DNA from: Candidatus Gastranaerophilales bacterium
GTDB lineage: Bacteria > Cyanobacteriota > Vampirovibrionia > Gastranaerophilales > Gastranaerophilaceae
Direction of reading: 5' to 3'
Length of the DNA stretch: 64,000 nucleotides
Assembly: GCA_947630535.1 (NCBI GenBank)
Contig: CANRHZ010000002.1
Location: 1-64,000 of the forward strand
The position numbers and the translations under genes were made by a program. Positions 8,064 to 16,514 of this stretch are shown piece by piece (positions within the stretch are counted from its first letter, which is position 1; each line of letters opens with the position of its first letter). The notes beneath the pieces are model-generated. The model was not told the origin of the DNA, did no database searches, and saw nothing but the letters and a program-made list of their open reading frames with translations.

Positions 8064-8726
8064 ATGGAAACAATTATAAAGAGCAACTTTACCGTTTTAA
8101 ATCACCCCCTGATTAAGCACAATATAGCAATATTAAGAAGCAAAGATACAAGCAGTGAAGCTTTTAATATGGCACTTAAAAGAATTTCTTATGCTCTTTT
8201 CTTTGAAGCATCAAAATACTTGCCGACCGAAACCATCAAAGTTGAAACCCCTATACAGGAAGCGGAAAACGAAGTTATAAAAAAAGATATCGAAGTTATT
8301 GTTGCCCCAATTTTAAGAGCAGGGCTTGTTTTTTCGGATATTGCTCAAACGCTTTTACCTTTTTGTCATGTTCATCATTTAGGAATGTACAGAAACGAGG
8401 AAACGCTTGAACCTATTTGGTACTACAACAAGATGAAGGGTAAATTTAAAAACCCTGAAAACACGTATGTTTTTATACTTGACCCCATGCTTGCCACGGG
8501 AAATTCAGGATATGACGCCGTTCATAATTTTGTAAAACAGGGAATAAAAGAAGAAAATATTGTGTTTATGAGTTTAATTTCCGCTCCATGCGGAGTAAAG
8601 AAGCTTCAAGAAGCTTATAAAAATTTAAAAATTGTGACTGCCCAGCTGGATATTTGCTTGAATGCAAAAGGATACATTGTTCCCGGGCTTGGTGATGCGG
8701 GAGACAGAATATTTAATACACTCTAA
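8064..8726 (+). CDS. upp: Uracil phosphoribosyltransferase
   Basis: Upp salvages uracil by joining it to PRPP to make UMP. The family order is complete: TVLNHPLIKHNIAILR at the N-terminus, VAPILRAGLVFSD, HHLGMYRNEETLEPIWYYNKMK, the PRPP loop FILDPMLATGNSG, and the uracil-binding C-terminus YIVPGLGDAGDRIFNT. The start at 8064 (220 residues) follows GGAAAAAG. An in-frame ATG at 8049 would add five residues (MEKEY) and would leave a leader of only about 9 nt. The usual family length near 209 favours the shorter form. A sigma factor gene follows after 11 nt. Confidence 0.95.
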   Translation: METIIKSNFTVLNHPLIKHNIAILRSKDTSSEAFNMALKRISYALFFEASKYLPTETIKVETPIQEAENEVIKKDIEVIVAPILRAGLVFSDIAQTLLPFCHVHHLGMYRNEETLEPIWYYNKMKGKFKNPENTYVFILDPMLATGNSGYDAVHNFVKQGIKEENIVFMSLISAPCGVKKLQEAYKNLKIVTAQLDICLNAKGYIVPGLGDAGDRIFNTL

Positions 8727-8737
8727 AAACTATAACT

Positions 8738-9544
8738 ATGCTAGAAGAAGAACAAAATATTGAAAATATAGACATAAACAGTTGGCTTTTAGAATACAAA
8801 AACACCGACGATGAAAAAATCAAAAAAAAGCTAAAGGGGCTTATTGTTATGGCATATATGCCGCTTGTGACAAAAGTTGCCCGCTCTCTTGCACGTCGCT
8901 CAAGCGACCCTGTTGAAGATATTGTGCAAGTTGGCTCAATCGGGCTTTTAAAGGCGGTTGACCTTTTTTCAAATTCTAAAAACACCGGCTTTAAAACTTA
9001 TGCAACTTATCTTATAACGGGAGAAATAAGGCATTATCTAAGAGACAAAACTTCAATGATAAGGGCGCCAAGAGAAATTAAAGAGCTTTCTTACCGTGTC
9101 CATAAAATCACAATGGAATTAACCCAAAAATTTGGTGCGCCTCCTACTGATGAGCAACTTGCAAGGGCACTACAGATGCCCCAGACAAAAATTGAAGAAG
9201 TCATAGACTTAGACAGAAGAACATCAACCATCTCAATTGAACAAATTACAACAAGCGATAACGACGATTCTCAAGGTCAATCCATTGTTGAAAAAATTGC
9301 GGACGAAAGCCAAAAAACGGGACAAGAGATTTTTGAAAACAAGATTATACTTGAAGAAGCCCTAAAGACGCTTTCTGATGAGGACAGAAAAATTATAACT
9401 CTTTCTTTTTATGACGGTTTAAACCAAAGAGAAATTTCGGATAAATTAAAAATAAGTCCCATGCAGGTTTCAAGAAAAATGAAAAAAGCCCTCGATAAGC
9501 TTTTTAAGTATGTAACAAGCAGAGGGGTTGTTTCTTATGAATGA
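8738..9544 (+). CDS. Sigma-70 family factor, SigF/SigB type (group 3)
   Basis: This alternative sigma factor directs RNA polymerase to a restricted promoter set. Region 2 (DPVEDIVQVGSIGLLKAVDLF, then TYATYLITGEIRHYLRDK), region 3 (KELSYRVHKITMELTQKFGAPPTDEQLA) and region 4 (LSDEDRKIITLSFYDGLNQREISDKLKISPMQVSRKMKKAL) are all present in 268 residues. The sequence resembles cyanobacterial SigF and Gram-positive SigB/F/G more than FliA, which may be encoded separately at 21947. Its 3' end overlaps the prepilin peptidase start by 8 nt, suggesting a link to pilus or surface gene control. In cyanobacteria SigF governs pilin genes, so a similar role is inferred here. Confidence 0.88.
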   Translation: MLEEEQNIENIDINSWLLEYKNTDDEKIKKKLKGLIVMAYMPLVTKVARSLARRSSDPVEDIVQVGSIGLLKAVDLFSNSKNTGFKTYATYLITGEIRHYLRDKTSMIRAPREIKELSYRVHKITMELTQKFGAPPTDEQLARALQMPQTKIEEVIDLDRRTSTISIEQITTSDNDDSQGQSIVEKIADESQKTGQEIFENKIILEEALKTLSDEDRKIITLSFYDGLNQREISDKLKISPMQVSRKMKKALDKLFKYVTSRGVVSYE

Positions 9545-10526
9545 AATTCTTCAAAATAGTGAAATTTATATATTTTTTTCCGTTTGGATATTTGTTGTGG
9601 GATTATGTATAGGGAGCTTTTTAAATGTTGTTGTAATAAGAGGTTTAAACGGGGATAGTATAGTATATCCGCCCTCAAAATGTCCAACTTGCGGCAACAA
9701 ACTTCGTTTTTGGATGAATATACCCGTTTTATCCTATATATTCTTAAGAGGAAAATGCGGTTTTTGCAAATCAAAAATATCTTTTCAATATCCGCTTGTC
9801 GAATTCATTTGCGGGTTGTTTTTTTATCTTATATTTTATAAATTTTCTTATTCGGTTGAAACCGTTTTTTATCTTATAGCTTTTTGCTTACTTTTGGTAA
9901 TGAGCATAACAGATATTAAAGAACAGATTATATTTGATTGCCATGCCTACATTCTTGCATTTTTCGGGGTTTTATACAATTTAATAAATAATGGCACTAA
10001 CGGTTTAATTTTTTCTTTAAGCGGTGCTATATCAGGGTTTTTGATATATGAAATAATTGCAAGGACCGGCTATATTTTTGCAAAACAGAGAGCATTCGGC
10101 GAAGGCGATAGCTATATAGCCTTAGGAATAGGGGCTTTTTTCGGATGGAAATATATGATTGTATCCGTTATTTTAAGCGTCATTGTTATGGCGATATTCA
10201 GTATTCCTGTTTTATTCATTAACTCTTTTAAATTCGGCAAAAAAAAGACATGTTATTCTTTAATATTTTCTATTTTACTTATATTAATTTGCCTTATGGT
10301 TTCAAAATATAACCTGATAACTGATTTTCTGCCCGCTATTTTATTTACGATTTTTGTTATGGTTACTGTTTTGTTATGCGCAAAAGGAATTTTATCCGAT
10401 ATGAATAAATTGGATGAAAACGGTAACAAGTCGCTTTGTATGCTGCCGTTCGGGCCTTCAATGGCTATTTCTTTTTTATTAATTATGTTTTTTCAAAAAG
10501 AGTTTTCTTCTTTTTTAATTTTTTAA
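9537..10526 (+). CDS. Prepilin peptidase / leader peptidase, A24 family
   Basis: This membrane aspartyl protease cleaves and usually N-methylates type IV prepilins. The N-terminal methylase region carries paired CxxC motifs (CPTCGNK and CGFCKSK). The first catalytic Asp is in SITDIKEQIIFD and the second in the GxGD motif FGEGDSYIALGIGAFFGWK. Several membrane helices extend to the end. At 329 residues it is longer than most, with two extra C-terminal hydrophobic segments. I chose ATG 9537, which has AGAGGGG about 9 nt upstream and overlaps the sigma factor stop. TTG 9528 is an alternative. The Flp-type pilin at 62644 is a possible substrate, though it lies far away. Confidence 0.88.
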   Translation: MNEILQNSEIYIFFSVWIFVVGLCIGSFLNVVVIRGLNGDSIVYPPSKCPTCGNKLRFWMNIPVLSYIFLRGKCGFCKSKISFQYPLVEFICGLFFYLIFYKFSYSVETVFYLIAFCLLLVMSITDIKEQIIFDCHAYILAFFGVLYNLINNGTNGLIFSLSGAISGFLIYEIIARTGYIFAKQRAFGEGDSYIALGIGAFFGWKYMIVSVILSVIVMAIFSIPVLFINSFKFGKKKTCYSLIFSILLILICLMVSKYNLITDFLPAILFTIFVMVTVLLCAKGILSDMNKLDENGNKSLCMLPFGPSMAISFLLIMFFQKEFSSFLIF

Positions 10527-10618
10527 TTTGTAAAGCTTTGTTAACATTTGGAAGTAAAATAAGCAATTTTTTATGATATATATTTTTTATATATATGTTA
10601 GATAAACACGAGGATAAA

Positions 10619-10894
10619 ATGTCAGCAAACATTGGTGTAAACGGTTCGAATTCAATTCAAAATGCTACCGATTCAATACATTTTACCAATATTGAAGGGC
10701 TTAAAAGTACATTGGACGAAATTGATGTACTTAACATAAGAACTTCGTTTAAAACTGCAAAAGATCCTATATATCTGGCATTTGACCATATAGATAAACA
10801 ACCTTTAAAGAGAGTTGCAAAAGACTTTGTAAGAGATTTATCAGACGGGTTTGTGGAATTTATAACTTCGCTACCGTCACTCTTCCAAGCTTAA
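10619..10894 (+). CDS. Small acidic protein of unknown function, 91 aa
   Basis: I do not recognise this protein. It starts MSANIGVNGSNSIQNATD, a Ser/Asn-rich leader, and continues as a charged, probably helical domain ending DLSDGFVEFITSLPSLFQA. I placed the start at ATG 10619 because GAGG lies 5 nt upstream. The in-frame ATG at 10595 would add eight residues. There is no signal peptide or membrane helix. It is monocistronic, with a terminator shared with the opposite gene. Confidence 0.55.
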   Translation: MSANIGVNGSNSIQNATDSIHFTNIEGLKSTLDEIDVLNIRTSFKTAKDPIYLAFDHIDKQPLKRVAKDFVRDLSDGFVEFITSLPSLFQA

Positions 10895-10935
10895 AAAAGA
10901 ATTACCACGAATTAGAGAAGGCATAAGGTTATTTT

Positions 10936-10965
10936 GAAAAGACCGTTTTTTTAAACGGTCTTTAT
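10936..10965. terminator. Bidirectional terminator between convergent genes
   Basis: The stem AAAGACCGTTT/AAACGGTCTTT has A-rich and T-rich flanks on the two sides, serving 10894 (+) and 10968 (-). Confidence 0.8.
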
Positions 10966-10967
10966 TG

Positions 10968-12830
10968 TTATTTAACTAATTGAGATGATATTTTAGAATA
11001 GATGGGGTTATTTGTAAGTTTTTTAAAATGCCTGCTAAAGCGCAAAGTGTTTGCCTGAGGAGTTTTATAAGCATTATCTTTTTGGGACGGGAAAATCGTT
11101 TTGGGGTCAAAAATAATGTTTTGTTTTTTCTGTTGTTCCAAAATAGCCTTTCTTTTTGCTTCTTTTTTGTTTGTTACATGCTTGTTATACATTGGAAGCA
11201 ATACCCCAAGAAGCGTTATTGAAAATCCCAGTCCTCCTATTTTTGCAAGAGAACGGTAATTTGTGTATTCTTTTGGTATTTCATCAAAGGTTTTTATGCT
11301 TGTATCTTTTATCCAGCCCGTAAATTTTTGGATGATATTTTTATATTCTTCAGGGTTTTTTGTTCTGTTGAACATATTTAACTTGCCTTCTCTTGCGGGT
11401 TTAGAGAATTTTTGAATTCCTGTTGCAACTAATTTTTCCGCATAGTCGCCAAGGAAATACAATCCCGCAAATGATGCTAAATCCCTTACAGTGCTTTCTC
11501 TTAGTTCGTTAGGGTCTTCTGAAGCAAGCATTCTTGATGCAAAAGTTGAGGTTGCAATAACCCTGCACTGGTTTATAGTTGGGAACTTTGTATTAAACTG
11601 AAGCATGCTAATTGCATCATTTAAGTTTTTTGGAATATTTTTGCCCATTGAAAGAAGCGCAAGCCCTACTATGGATGAAACTGCAAGCGGTTTTGTTACT
11701 TTGAGTTGTTTTTTTTCTTTGTCGGTTAAAACCCTCTGCTCTTTTTCAAAATCTTTGTATATGGGGGCACCCGAATGCTTGTATTTGTGACGGGTGATTG
11801 CCCTGTTTATATATTGCATACTCATTGCAAGCGGAATTATAACTCCAAGCCCCATTAAGCTTTTTGTATTTACCATTTTGGTAAGATTTTTTGCAAAGCG
11901 GGCAGGATTCATCCGTGCTTCTTTGGATTGGGATAAAGCACTTCCTATATCAACTGTATCTCTCAAAAGGTTTTTTAAATCCGAACCGATTACTTTGCCG
12001 TTAAATTTGAGGTTTTGTGCCGCATTAAAGCCTTCGTCCGCTACTTTATATATAACATTTTTATTAAGTTCGTTTTTGGCCGTATATTCGCCCCTGACAA
12101 GAACATTATAAGCATTTTTTATACATCTGTTTTTTCTTGAGTTGTATTCCAACCTTCCTAACAGTCCTTTTTTTGTGGTTGTTTTATCCATGGCGGGCGC
12201 CAAGAGTTCAGATGCTTTTTCTATTAAACTGTCATAGTCGGATAGTCTTTTCCAATTGTCGGTTCCATCCAGCCCTTCCACTTTTTTAAGCGCATTTTTT
12301 ATAAAACCTGTGTGGGTATAATTTTTGGTTTTAAGAGTGTTGAGTGCTTCTTCTTTAAGCTTTTCATCCGTAATTTCGCAAACATCTCTTGTAAGGCCTG
12401 TGTATTCGCTCCATACTCCGGTTAAATTTCTGATTGCTTCACCGTTTGCCCACGATGACGACATGTTGACAATTTTACCGTTAGGGGCTTTATAATCTTT
12501 CATAAAGTGGTTATTTATTAGTTTTGCGGCACCAAATACAAAACCGCCAGGAATTAAACAGTTTACAAAAAGCCCGGAAAATTCACGTCTTGCCGTTTCG
12601 GCAGCCGCAGGTATACCCGTTTGATGAAGGTCAACAAGCGTTCTTGGAATGTTTGTCGCAACGGTATCGGTAACGGAAACTCCAATCATGGGAATTTCAT
12701 CACAAATTTTAAAGAACTCCCCGGCACCTTGCATTGCCATTGTTCCTATGCCTTTAAAACCCGTATTTTTGTTAAAAGCTTTTAAATTCTGATTGTAACT
12801 GTCTGTTGTTCGGATACTTTGTGTTTGCAT
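10968..12830 (-). CDS. Large conserved-looking protein of unknown function, 620 aa
   Basis: I do not recognise a family. The N-terminus (MQTQSIRTTDSYNQN...NTGFKGIG) is low-complexity with a short GFKG element like those on other unknown proteins of this group. At least three hydrophobic stretches are visible: NCLIPGGFVFGAAKLI, SLMGLGVIIPLAMSMQ and IGGLGFSITLLGVLLPMY. A long Lys-rich segment (KHVTNKKEAKRKAILEQQKKQ) and a basic tail follow. It may sit in or at a membrane. I moved the start from TTG/CTG-type upstream codons to ATG 12830. Its promoter region, shared with the divergent metal ATPase, contains the palindrome TTACATTTGTAA. Confidence 0.6.
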   Translation of the reverse strand: MQTQSIRTTDSYNQNLKAFNKNTGFKGIGTMAMQGAGEFFKICDEIPMIGVSVTDTVATNIPRTLVDLHQTGIPAAAETARREFSGLFVNCLIPGGFVFGAAKLINNHFMKDYKAPNGKIVNMSSSWANGEAIRNLTGVWSEYTGLTRDVCEITDEKLKEEALNTLKTKNYTHTGFIKNALKKVEGLDGTDNWKRLSDYDSLIEKASELLAPAMDKTTTKKGLLGRLEYNSRKNRCIKNAYNVLVRGEYTAKNELNKNVIYKVADEGFNAAQNLKFNGKVIGSDLKNLLRDTVDIGSALSQSKEARMNPARFAKNLTKMVNTKSLMGLGVIIPLAMSMQYINRAITRHKYKHSGAPIYKDFEKEQRVLTDKEKKQLKVTKPLAVSSIVGLALLSMGKNIPKNLNDAISMLQFNTKFPTINQCRVIATSTFASRMLASEDPNELRESTVRDLASFAGLYFLGDYAEKLVATGIQKFSKPAREGKLNMFNRTKNPEEYKNIIQKFTGWIKDTSIKTFDEIPKEYTNYRSLAKIGGLGFSITLLGVLLPMYNKHVTNKKEAKRKAILEQQKKQNIIFDPKTIFPSQKDNAYKTPQANTLRFSRHFKKLTNNPIYSKISSQLVK

Positions 12831-12933
12831 AATAATATATAAACTATCTGGATTAATGGATTGGCACAAAATTTATTTTTACAAAGTTATAAAACATGAA
12901 CAAAATAAAATTTTCTCAAAAATTTTTAAATTG

Positions 12934-12945
12934 TTACATTTGTAA
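12934..12945. promoter_or_regulatory. Perfect 12-bp palindrome in a divergent promoter region
   Basis: TTACATTTGTAA lies between the divergent starts at 12830 (-) and 13056 (+). The same palindrome on the other strand (TTACAAATGTAA) occurs at 55653-55664 upstream of tpsA. It could be an operator; no regulator is known. Confidence 0.35.
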
Positions 12946-13014
12946 TAATAAAATAAAAAAATTTAAAATGCAAGCCGTTTTATTTGAAAAACTTTAAATC
13001 TGTCAAAAATTTTT

Positions 13015-13023
13015 TGGTATAAT
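13015..13023 (+). promoter_or_regulatory. Extended -10 promoter for the P-type ATPase gene
   Basis: TG-G-TATAAT ends at 13023. The leader is about 25 nt and contains AAGGAT 6 nt before ATG 13056. Confidence 0.6.
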
Positions 13024-13055
13024 GGCCTTGAAAAAAGCTAATTTAAGGATGAAAT

Positions 13056-14909
13056 ATGTTAGAAAAATTCTGTTGTTTTTTAAGCGGTTTAAAAATGACG
13101 CTTGTATCTTTGTTTTTTTTAATACTGTCAATTATAACAAAGGTTTTTCATATCGCCTCGCCCGTTGATTTTGCGTGTTTTACGATAATTATCTCCGGAA
13201 TTCCCATCATATATTGGGGTTTAAAGATGTTTTTTGTAAAACATAAGATAACGGCATCTTTCCTGATTACAATAGCAATGTTTGCGGCTATTTTAACAAA
13301 CGAAACATTTGCTGCTGCCGAAGTTGCGATAATTATGGCAATAGGCGGTATTCTTGAAGATTTAACCATAGATAAGGCAAAAAAAGGCATTAAAAGGCTC
13401 ATTAACCTTGTTCCTAAAAATGCAAGAAAAATTGTTAATTCAAAAGAAGAAATAATTTTGGCAAAAGAAGTTAAAAATGGAGATGTTATAAGAGTTTTAG
13501 CCGGAGAAGATATTCCGATTGACGGGATAATAATACAGGGTGAAACATCAATAAATCAGGCCGTAATGACGGGAGAATCCATACCCGTTGATAAAAAAGA
13601 GGGAGATAGTGTTTATTCCGGAACTACAAACTGTTTTGGGGTCATTGAAATAAAAGCAAACAAAGACTATTCTGATTCTTCAATTCAAAAACTCGTCAAC
13701 CTTGTTAAAGAAGCACAAAACAATAAAGCGCCCACGGAAAGAATTGTGGACAAATATGCAAGGGTAATTATACCTCTTGCAATAGTTTTTGCTTTTCTTG
13801 TGTATATTGTAACAGGCGAAGTTTCAAGGGCGGTAACGGTTCTTGTTGTTTTTTGTCCGTGTTCTCTTTTTCTTGCTACCCCGACATCTATTGTTGCATC
13901 AATTGCACATGCGGCAAAGAACAATATAATTGTAAAAACGGGTGAAGCTCTTGAAATTGTAGGAAAATGTGACGTATTTGCATTTGATAAAACAGGAACA
14001 TTGACCGAAGGCAAATTGAGCGTTTCAGAAATTGAAGAAATTGCAAACGAAAACAAGGATGAAATTTTAAGACTGATTGCATCATCAGAACTTAAATCAG
14101 AACATCCGATAGGACGTTGTATTGTCGAATATGCAAAAGTAAATAACATAAATATTCAATCCCCCGAAGATTTTAAAATGTCAGCGGGCAGAGGTATTTA
14201 TGCCAAAGTTGAAGGTAAAAAAATCCATGCCGGAAACGAAAAGTTTATGGAAGATAACGGAATTGAACTTTCATCAGAGATAAAAAAGAAGATAAATTCA
14301 AAACGTCTTGAAGGTAAAATAGCCCTTATTGTTTCTGTTAACAGTGTTGTATCCGCAATAATTACACTTTCTGACACCATAAGAAAGAGCGCAACAGGTG
14401 CAATTGAAGAATTAAATAACCTGTCTAAGACCCTTCTATTAACGGGCGACAACAGTTTTACGGCAGAATACTTTGCTAAAAAAATCGGCATACAATCTTT
14501 TCAATCCAATATGCTTCCGAAAGAAAAAGCTTCTTATATTGAAAAATTACAAAAAGAAGGAAAATCAGTCTGTATGACGGGGGATGGCATTAATGATGCC
14601 GTGGCATTAAAGGTTGCAGATGTCGGTATATCAATGGGAACATTTGGTTCCGATATGGCTATAGAAAGCTCGGATATTATAATAACGGGAGACAATCTGC
14701 AAAAGATTTCCTATTTAAGAAAATTGTCTAAAATTTGTATAAAAACGATTAAAGTAAATATAATTTTTGCAATGAGCGTTAACGTTATATCTTTAACTCT
14801 TTCTGCTCTTGGAATGCTTGTTCCTGCCACAGGTGCTATTGTCCATAACATTATATCAATACTTGTCGTTTTAAATGCAGCCCTAATTTATGACAAAAAA
14901 ATAGTATAA
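13056..14909 (+). CDS. Heavy-metal translocating P1B-type ATPase
   Basis: This inner-membrane pump uses ATP to move soft metal ions, most likely as an exporter. In order it shows paired N-terminal helices, the actuator motif MTGESIP (residue ~171), the CPC ion-binding motif in FCPCSLFLATPTS (~268), the phosphorylation site FDKTGTLTEGK (Asp ~311), the P1B-specific HP dipeptide in SEHPIGRCIVEYA, and the hinge MTGDGINDAVAL (~507). At 617 residues it lacks the N-terminal HMA metal-binding domain common in CopA and ZntA. The metal (Zn/Cd/Co versus Cu) cannot be assigned from CPC alone. It is monocistronic with its own promoter and terminator. Confidence 0.92.
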   Translation: MLEKFCCFLSGLKMTLVSLFFLILSIITKVFHIASPVDFACFTIIISGIPIIYWGLKMFFVKHKITASFLITIAMFAAILTNETFAAAEVAIIMAIGGILEDLTIDKAKKGIKRLINLVPKNARKIVNSKEEIILAKEVKNGDVIRVLAGEDIPIDGIIIQGETSINQAVMTGESIPVDKKEGDSVYSGTTNCFGVIEIKANKDYSDSSIQKLVNLVKEAQNNKAPTERIVDKYARVIIPLAIVFAFLVYIVTGEVSRAVTVLVVFCPCSLFLATPTSIVASIAHAAKNNIIVKTGEALEIVGKCDVFAFDKTGTLTEGKLSVSEIEEIANENKDEILRLIASSELKSEHPIGRCIVEYAKVNNINIQSPEDFKMSAGRGIYAKVEGKKIHAGNEKFMEDNGIELSSEIKKKINSKRLEGKIALIVSVNSVVSAIITLSDTIRKSATGAIEELNNLSKTLLLTGDNSFTAEYFAKKIGIQSFQSNMLPKEKASYIEKLQKEGKSVCMTGDGINDAVALKVADVGISMGTFGSDMAIESSDIIITGDNLQKISYLRKLSKICIKTIKVNIIFAMSVNVISLTLSALGMLVPATGAIVHNIISILVVLNAALIYDKKIV

Positions 14910-14915
14910 AACCAA

Positions 14916-14951
14916 AAGGGCGGGATTATATCCCGACCCTTAAATTTTTTA
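14916..14951 (+). terminator. Terminator after the P-type ATPase gene
   Basis: A GC-rich stem (AAGGGCGGGA/TCCCGACCCTT, one bulged A) is followed by AAATTTTTT. Confidence 0.75.
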
Positions 14952-14966
14952 TGGTATGCCATAAAA
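14947..14966. repeat. Palindrome with arms TTTTATGG/CCATAAAA at a convergent gene end
   Basis: Perfect 8-bp arms with the loop TATG lie 1 nt before the flgC stop region. Near-copies occur at 19300-19319 and 27262-27281. Confidence 0.6.
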
Positions 14967-15410
14967 TTATTCGCCTATTTGTAAGGCCCTATTCGACATG
15001 GTTTTTGCGATTGACATAACCCCGAGACTTGCCTCATATGCTCTTTGTGCAAGAACTGCATCTGCCATATCAACCATTGGGTTAACATTTGACATTCTTA
15101 CATATCCCTCCTCATCAGCATCGGGATGCCCCGGGCGATAAATTTTTTCTCCCTGTGTCGGGTCTTCAACAAGCCCTGTGAACCTTACACCTCCCGAAAT
15201 AAAAGGAATAGTGCCGATACCAAAAACATCTTCTTTCATTGTATTTAAAAGTCCCGCAAATGAAATATCTTCCGTTGCATTTAAAACGGGAATTTTTCTT
15301 ACATAGTTAGGTGTATCAAGATTTGCTATATTCTTTGCTGCAATCTGTATTCTTTTTGAATGAACATTTAATCCTTGTCTGCCGACTTCATATGTGTCCA
15401 TTATTCCCAT
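14967..15410 (-). CDS. flgC: Flagellar basal-body rod protein FlgC
   Basis: FlgC is a proximal rod subunit of the flagellar basal body, exported by the flagellar type III apparatus into the periplasm. The 147-residue protein has the N-terminal heptad motif (AAKNIANLDTPNYVRK), the FlgC-specific MSNVNPMVDMADAVLAQRAYEASLGVM near the C-terminus and a terminal helix. AAAGGGG lies 7 nt before the start. It is the last gene of the minus-strand cluster, 15 nt after flgB. No fliE follows, which is unusual because flgB-flgC-fliE is a common order. Confidence 0.93.
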   Translation of the reverse strand: MGIMDTYEVGRQGLNVHSKRIQIAAKNIANLDTPNYVRKIPVLNATEDISFAGLLNTMKEDVFGIGTIPFISGGVRFTGLVEDPTQGEKIYRPGHPDADEEGYVRMSNVNPMVDMADAVLAQRAYEASLGVMSIAKTMSNRALQIGE

Positions 15411-15425
15411 ATTTTACCCCTTTCG

Positions 15426-15773
15426 CTAGCTTCCGACATTTATTACGGTTTTCATTTCCGTTATTGTCGAGGTTAATTTTTTTGCCACAACACCGTACAA
15501 CATTGAATTTTTTTGCATTATTGCAAGTTCATCCGTAACCGAAAGCGTTTGTTCTCTTGGTTCAATTACACCTGAGGGCCCCAATTTTTGGCTCAATTTG
15601 GTTTCAAGAGACCCCGGCATAGTGTTTAGATATTGAGAAAATTCAACATCTTTTCTCACGTAATTTGGAGTATCCATGTTTGCAATGTTGCTCGAAATTG
15701 CTTCTTGTCTGTTTGCAATTAAATCAAGCAACAGTTGTGATTTTTGTATAGGATCGCCGGGCAGATAACTCAT
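15426..15773 (-). CDS. flgB: Flagellar basal-body rod protein FlgB
   Basis: FlgB forms the most proximal part of the flagellar rod. The 115-residue length and N-terminal motif ISSNIANMDTPNYVRKDVEF are typical, as is the C-terminal helix with MLYGVVAKKLTSTITEMKTVIN. It shares the DTPNYVRK signature with the downstream flgC. The gap to the upstream rod gene is only 5 nt, so it is clearly co-transcribed. Confidence 0.92.
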   Translation of the reverse strand: MSYLPGDPIQKSQLLLDLIANRQEAISSNIANMDTPNYVRKDVEFSQYLNTMPGSLETKLSQKLGPSGVIEPREQTLSVTDELAIMQKNSMLYGVVAKKLTSTITEMKTVINVGS

Positions 15774-15778
15774 TTATT

Positions 15779-16501
15779 TTACTCCCTTATGTTTATAGCT
15801 TTATCGTACATTTGATCAACTGCGCTCATAAGCGTTGTTGATGCAAGAAGTGATGCGTTAACCCTCATAACCGAATTAACATGGTCAAATAAATCAACAT
15901 TTGACCTTTCAATTGAATACTGTGAAAATCTTGTATGGTCAACCACAAGTTGTTCTTCACCTGATATTTCGGTTTTTATATATTTGTTATCCCCCACTTC
16001 TTTTAGGCCTTCCGGGTTATCAAATATTACAAGCGGGATATTTCCTTTGTATTCGGGCTCTTTTGATAAATCTTTATATGTGTACACGTCCCCGTTTTTA
16101 TCAATTTTTACTTTAACGGTATCTGCCCCGATTTTAATTCCTGAGCCTACCATATCTCCCGTTTGAGTCATTAAAATGCCGTCTTTGCCAAGACAGAAAG
16201 AACCGTCCCTTGTGTAAAATATTTCACCGGACGGAGAAGTTATCGGAACAAACCCCGGACCTGTTAGTGCAACATCAAGCTCTCTTTTTGTTACCTGAAC
16301 GCTTCCTTGTTTGTGGTCTGTTCTTAAAATGCCTGTTGCATAACCATTTTCTCCCAATATTTCTTCAAAGCGGGTTGCTTTGTATGCGTTGGTGGAGTAA
16401 TTTGAAATATTTTCGGAATAATACCCCATACGCTCAAATTGGGTAAGAGCATTAATTGTACTTCTTCTTATAATCCCTTGTAAGTTATATCCGCTTGGCA
16501 T
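15779..16501 (-). CDS. Flagellar rod / hook-basal body protein (FlgF/FlgG family), copy 2
   Basis: This 240-residue axial protein belongs to the family of distal rod and hook subunits. It has the N-terminal heptad region (ENISNYSTNAYKATRFEEI), the central fold signature ALTGPGFVPITSPSGEIFYTRDGSF, and the C-terminal SNVDLFDHVNSVMRVNASLLA. FlgG normally has SNV.L..E...MI..QRAYE at that place, and the QRAYE part is replaced here, so FlgF or a diverged FlgG is possible. It lies 13 nt after the other rod gene and 5 nt before flgB. Confidence 0.85.
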   Translation of the reverse strand: MPSGYNLQGIIRRSTINALTQFERMGYYSENISNYSTNAYKATRFEEILGENGYATGILRTDHKQGSVQVTKRELDVALTGPGFVPITSPSGEIFYTRDGSFCLGKDGILMTQTGDMVGSGIKIGADTVKVKIDKNGDVYTYKDLSKEPEYKGNIPLVIFDNPEGLKEVGDNKYIKTEISGEEQLVVDHTRFSQYSIERSNVDLFDHVNSVMRVNASLLASTTLMSAVDQMYDKAINIRE

Positions 16502-16514
16502 TTATATTACCTTT

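Noticed and set aside
13685-14149. Long minus-strand frame inside the P-type ATPase gene
   Set aside because: It is antisense to conserved catalytic motifs and has no ribosome site or recognisable protein pattern.
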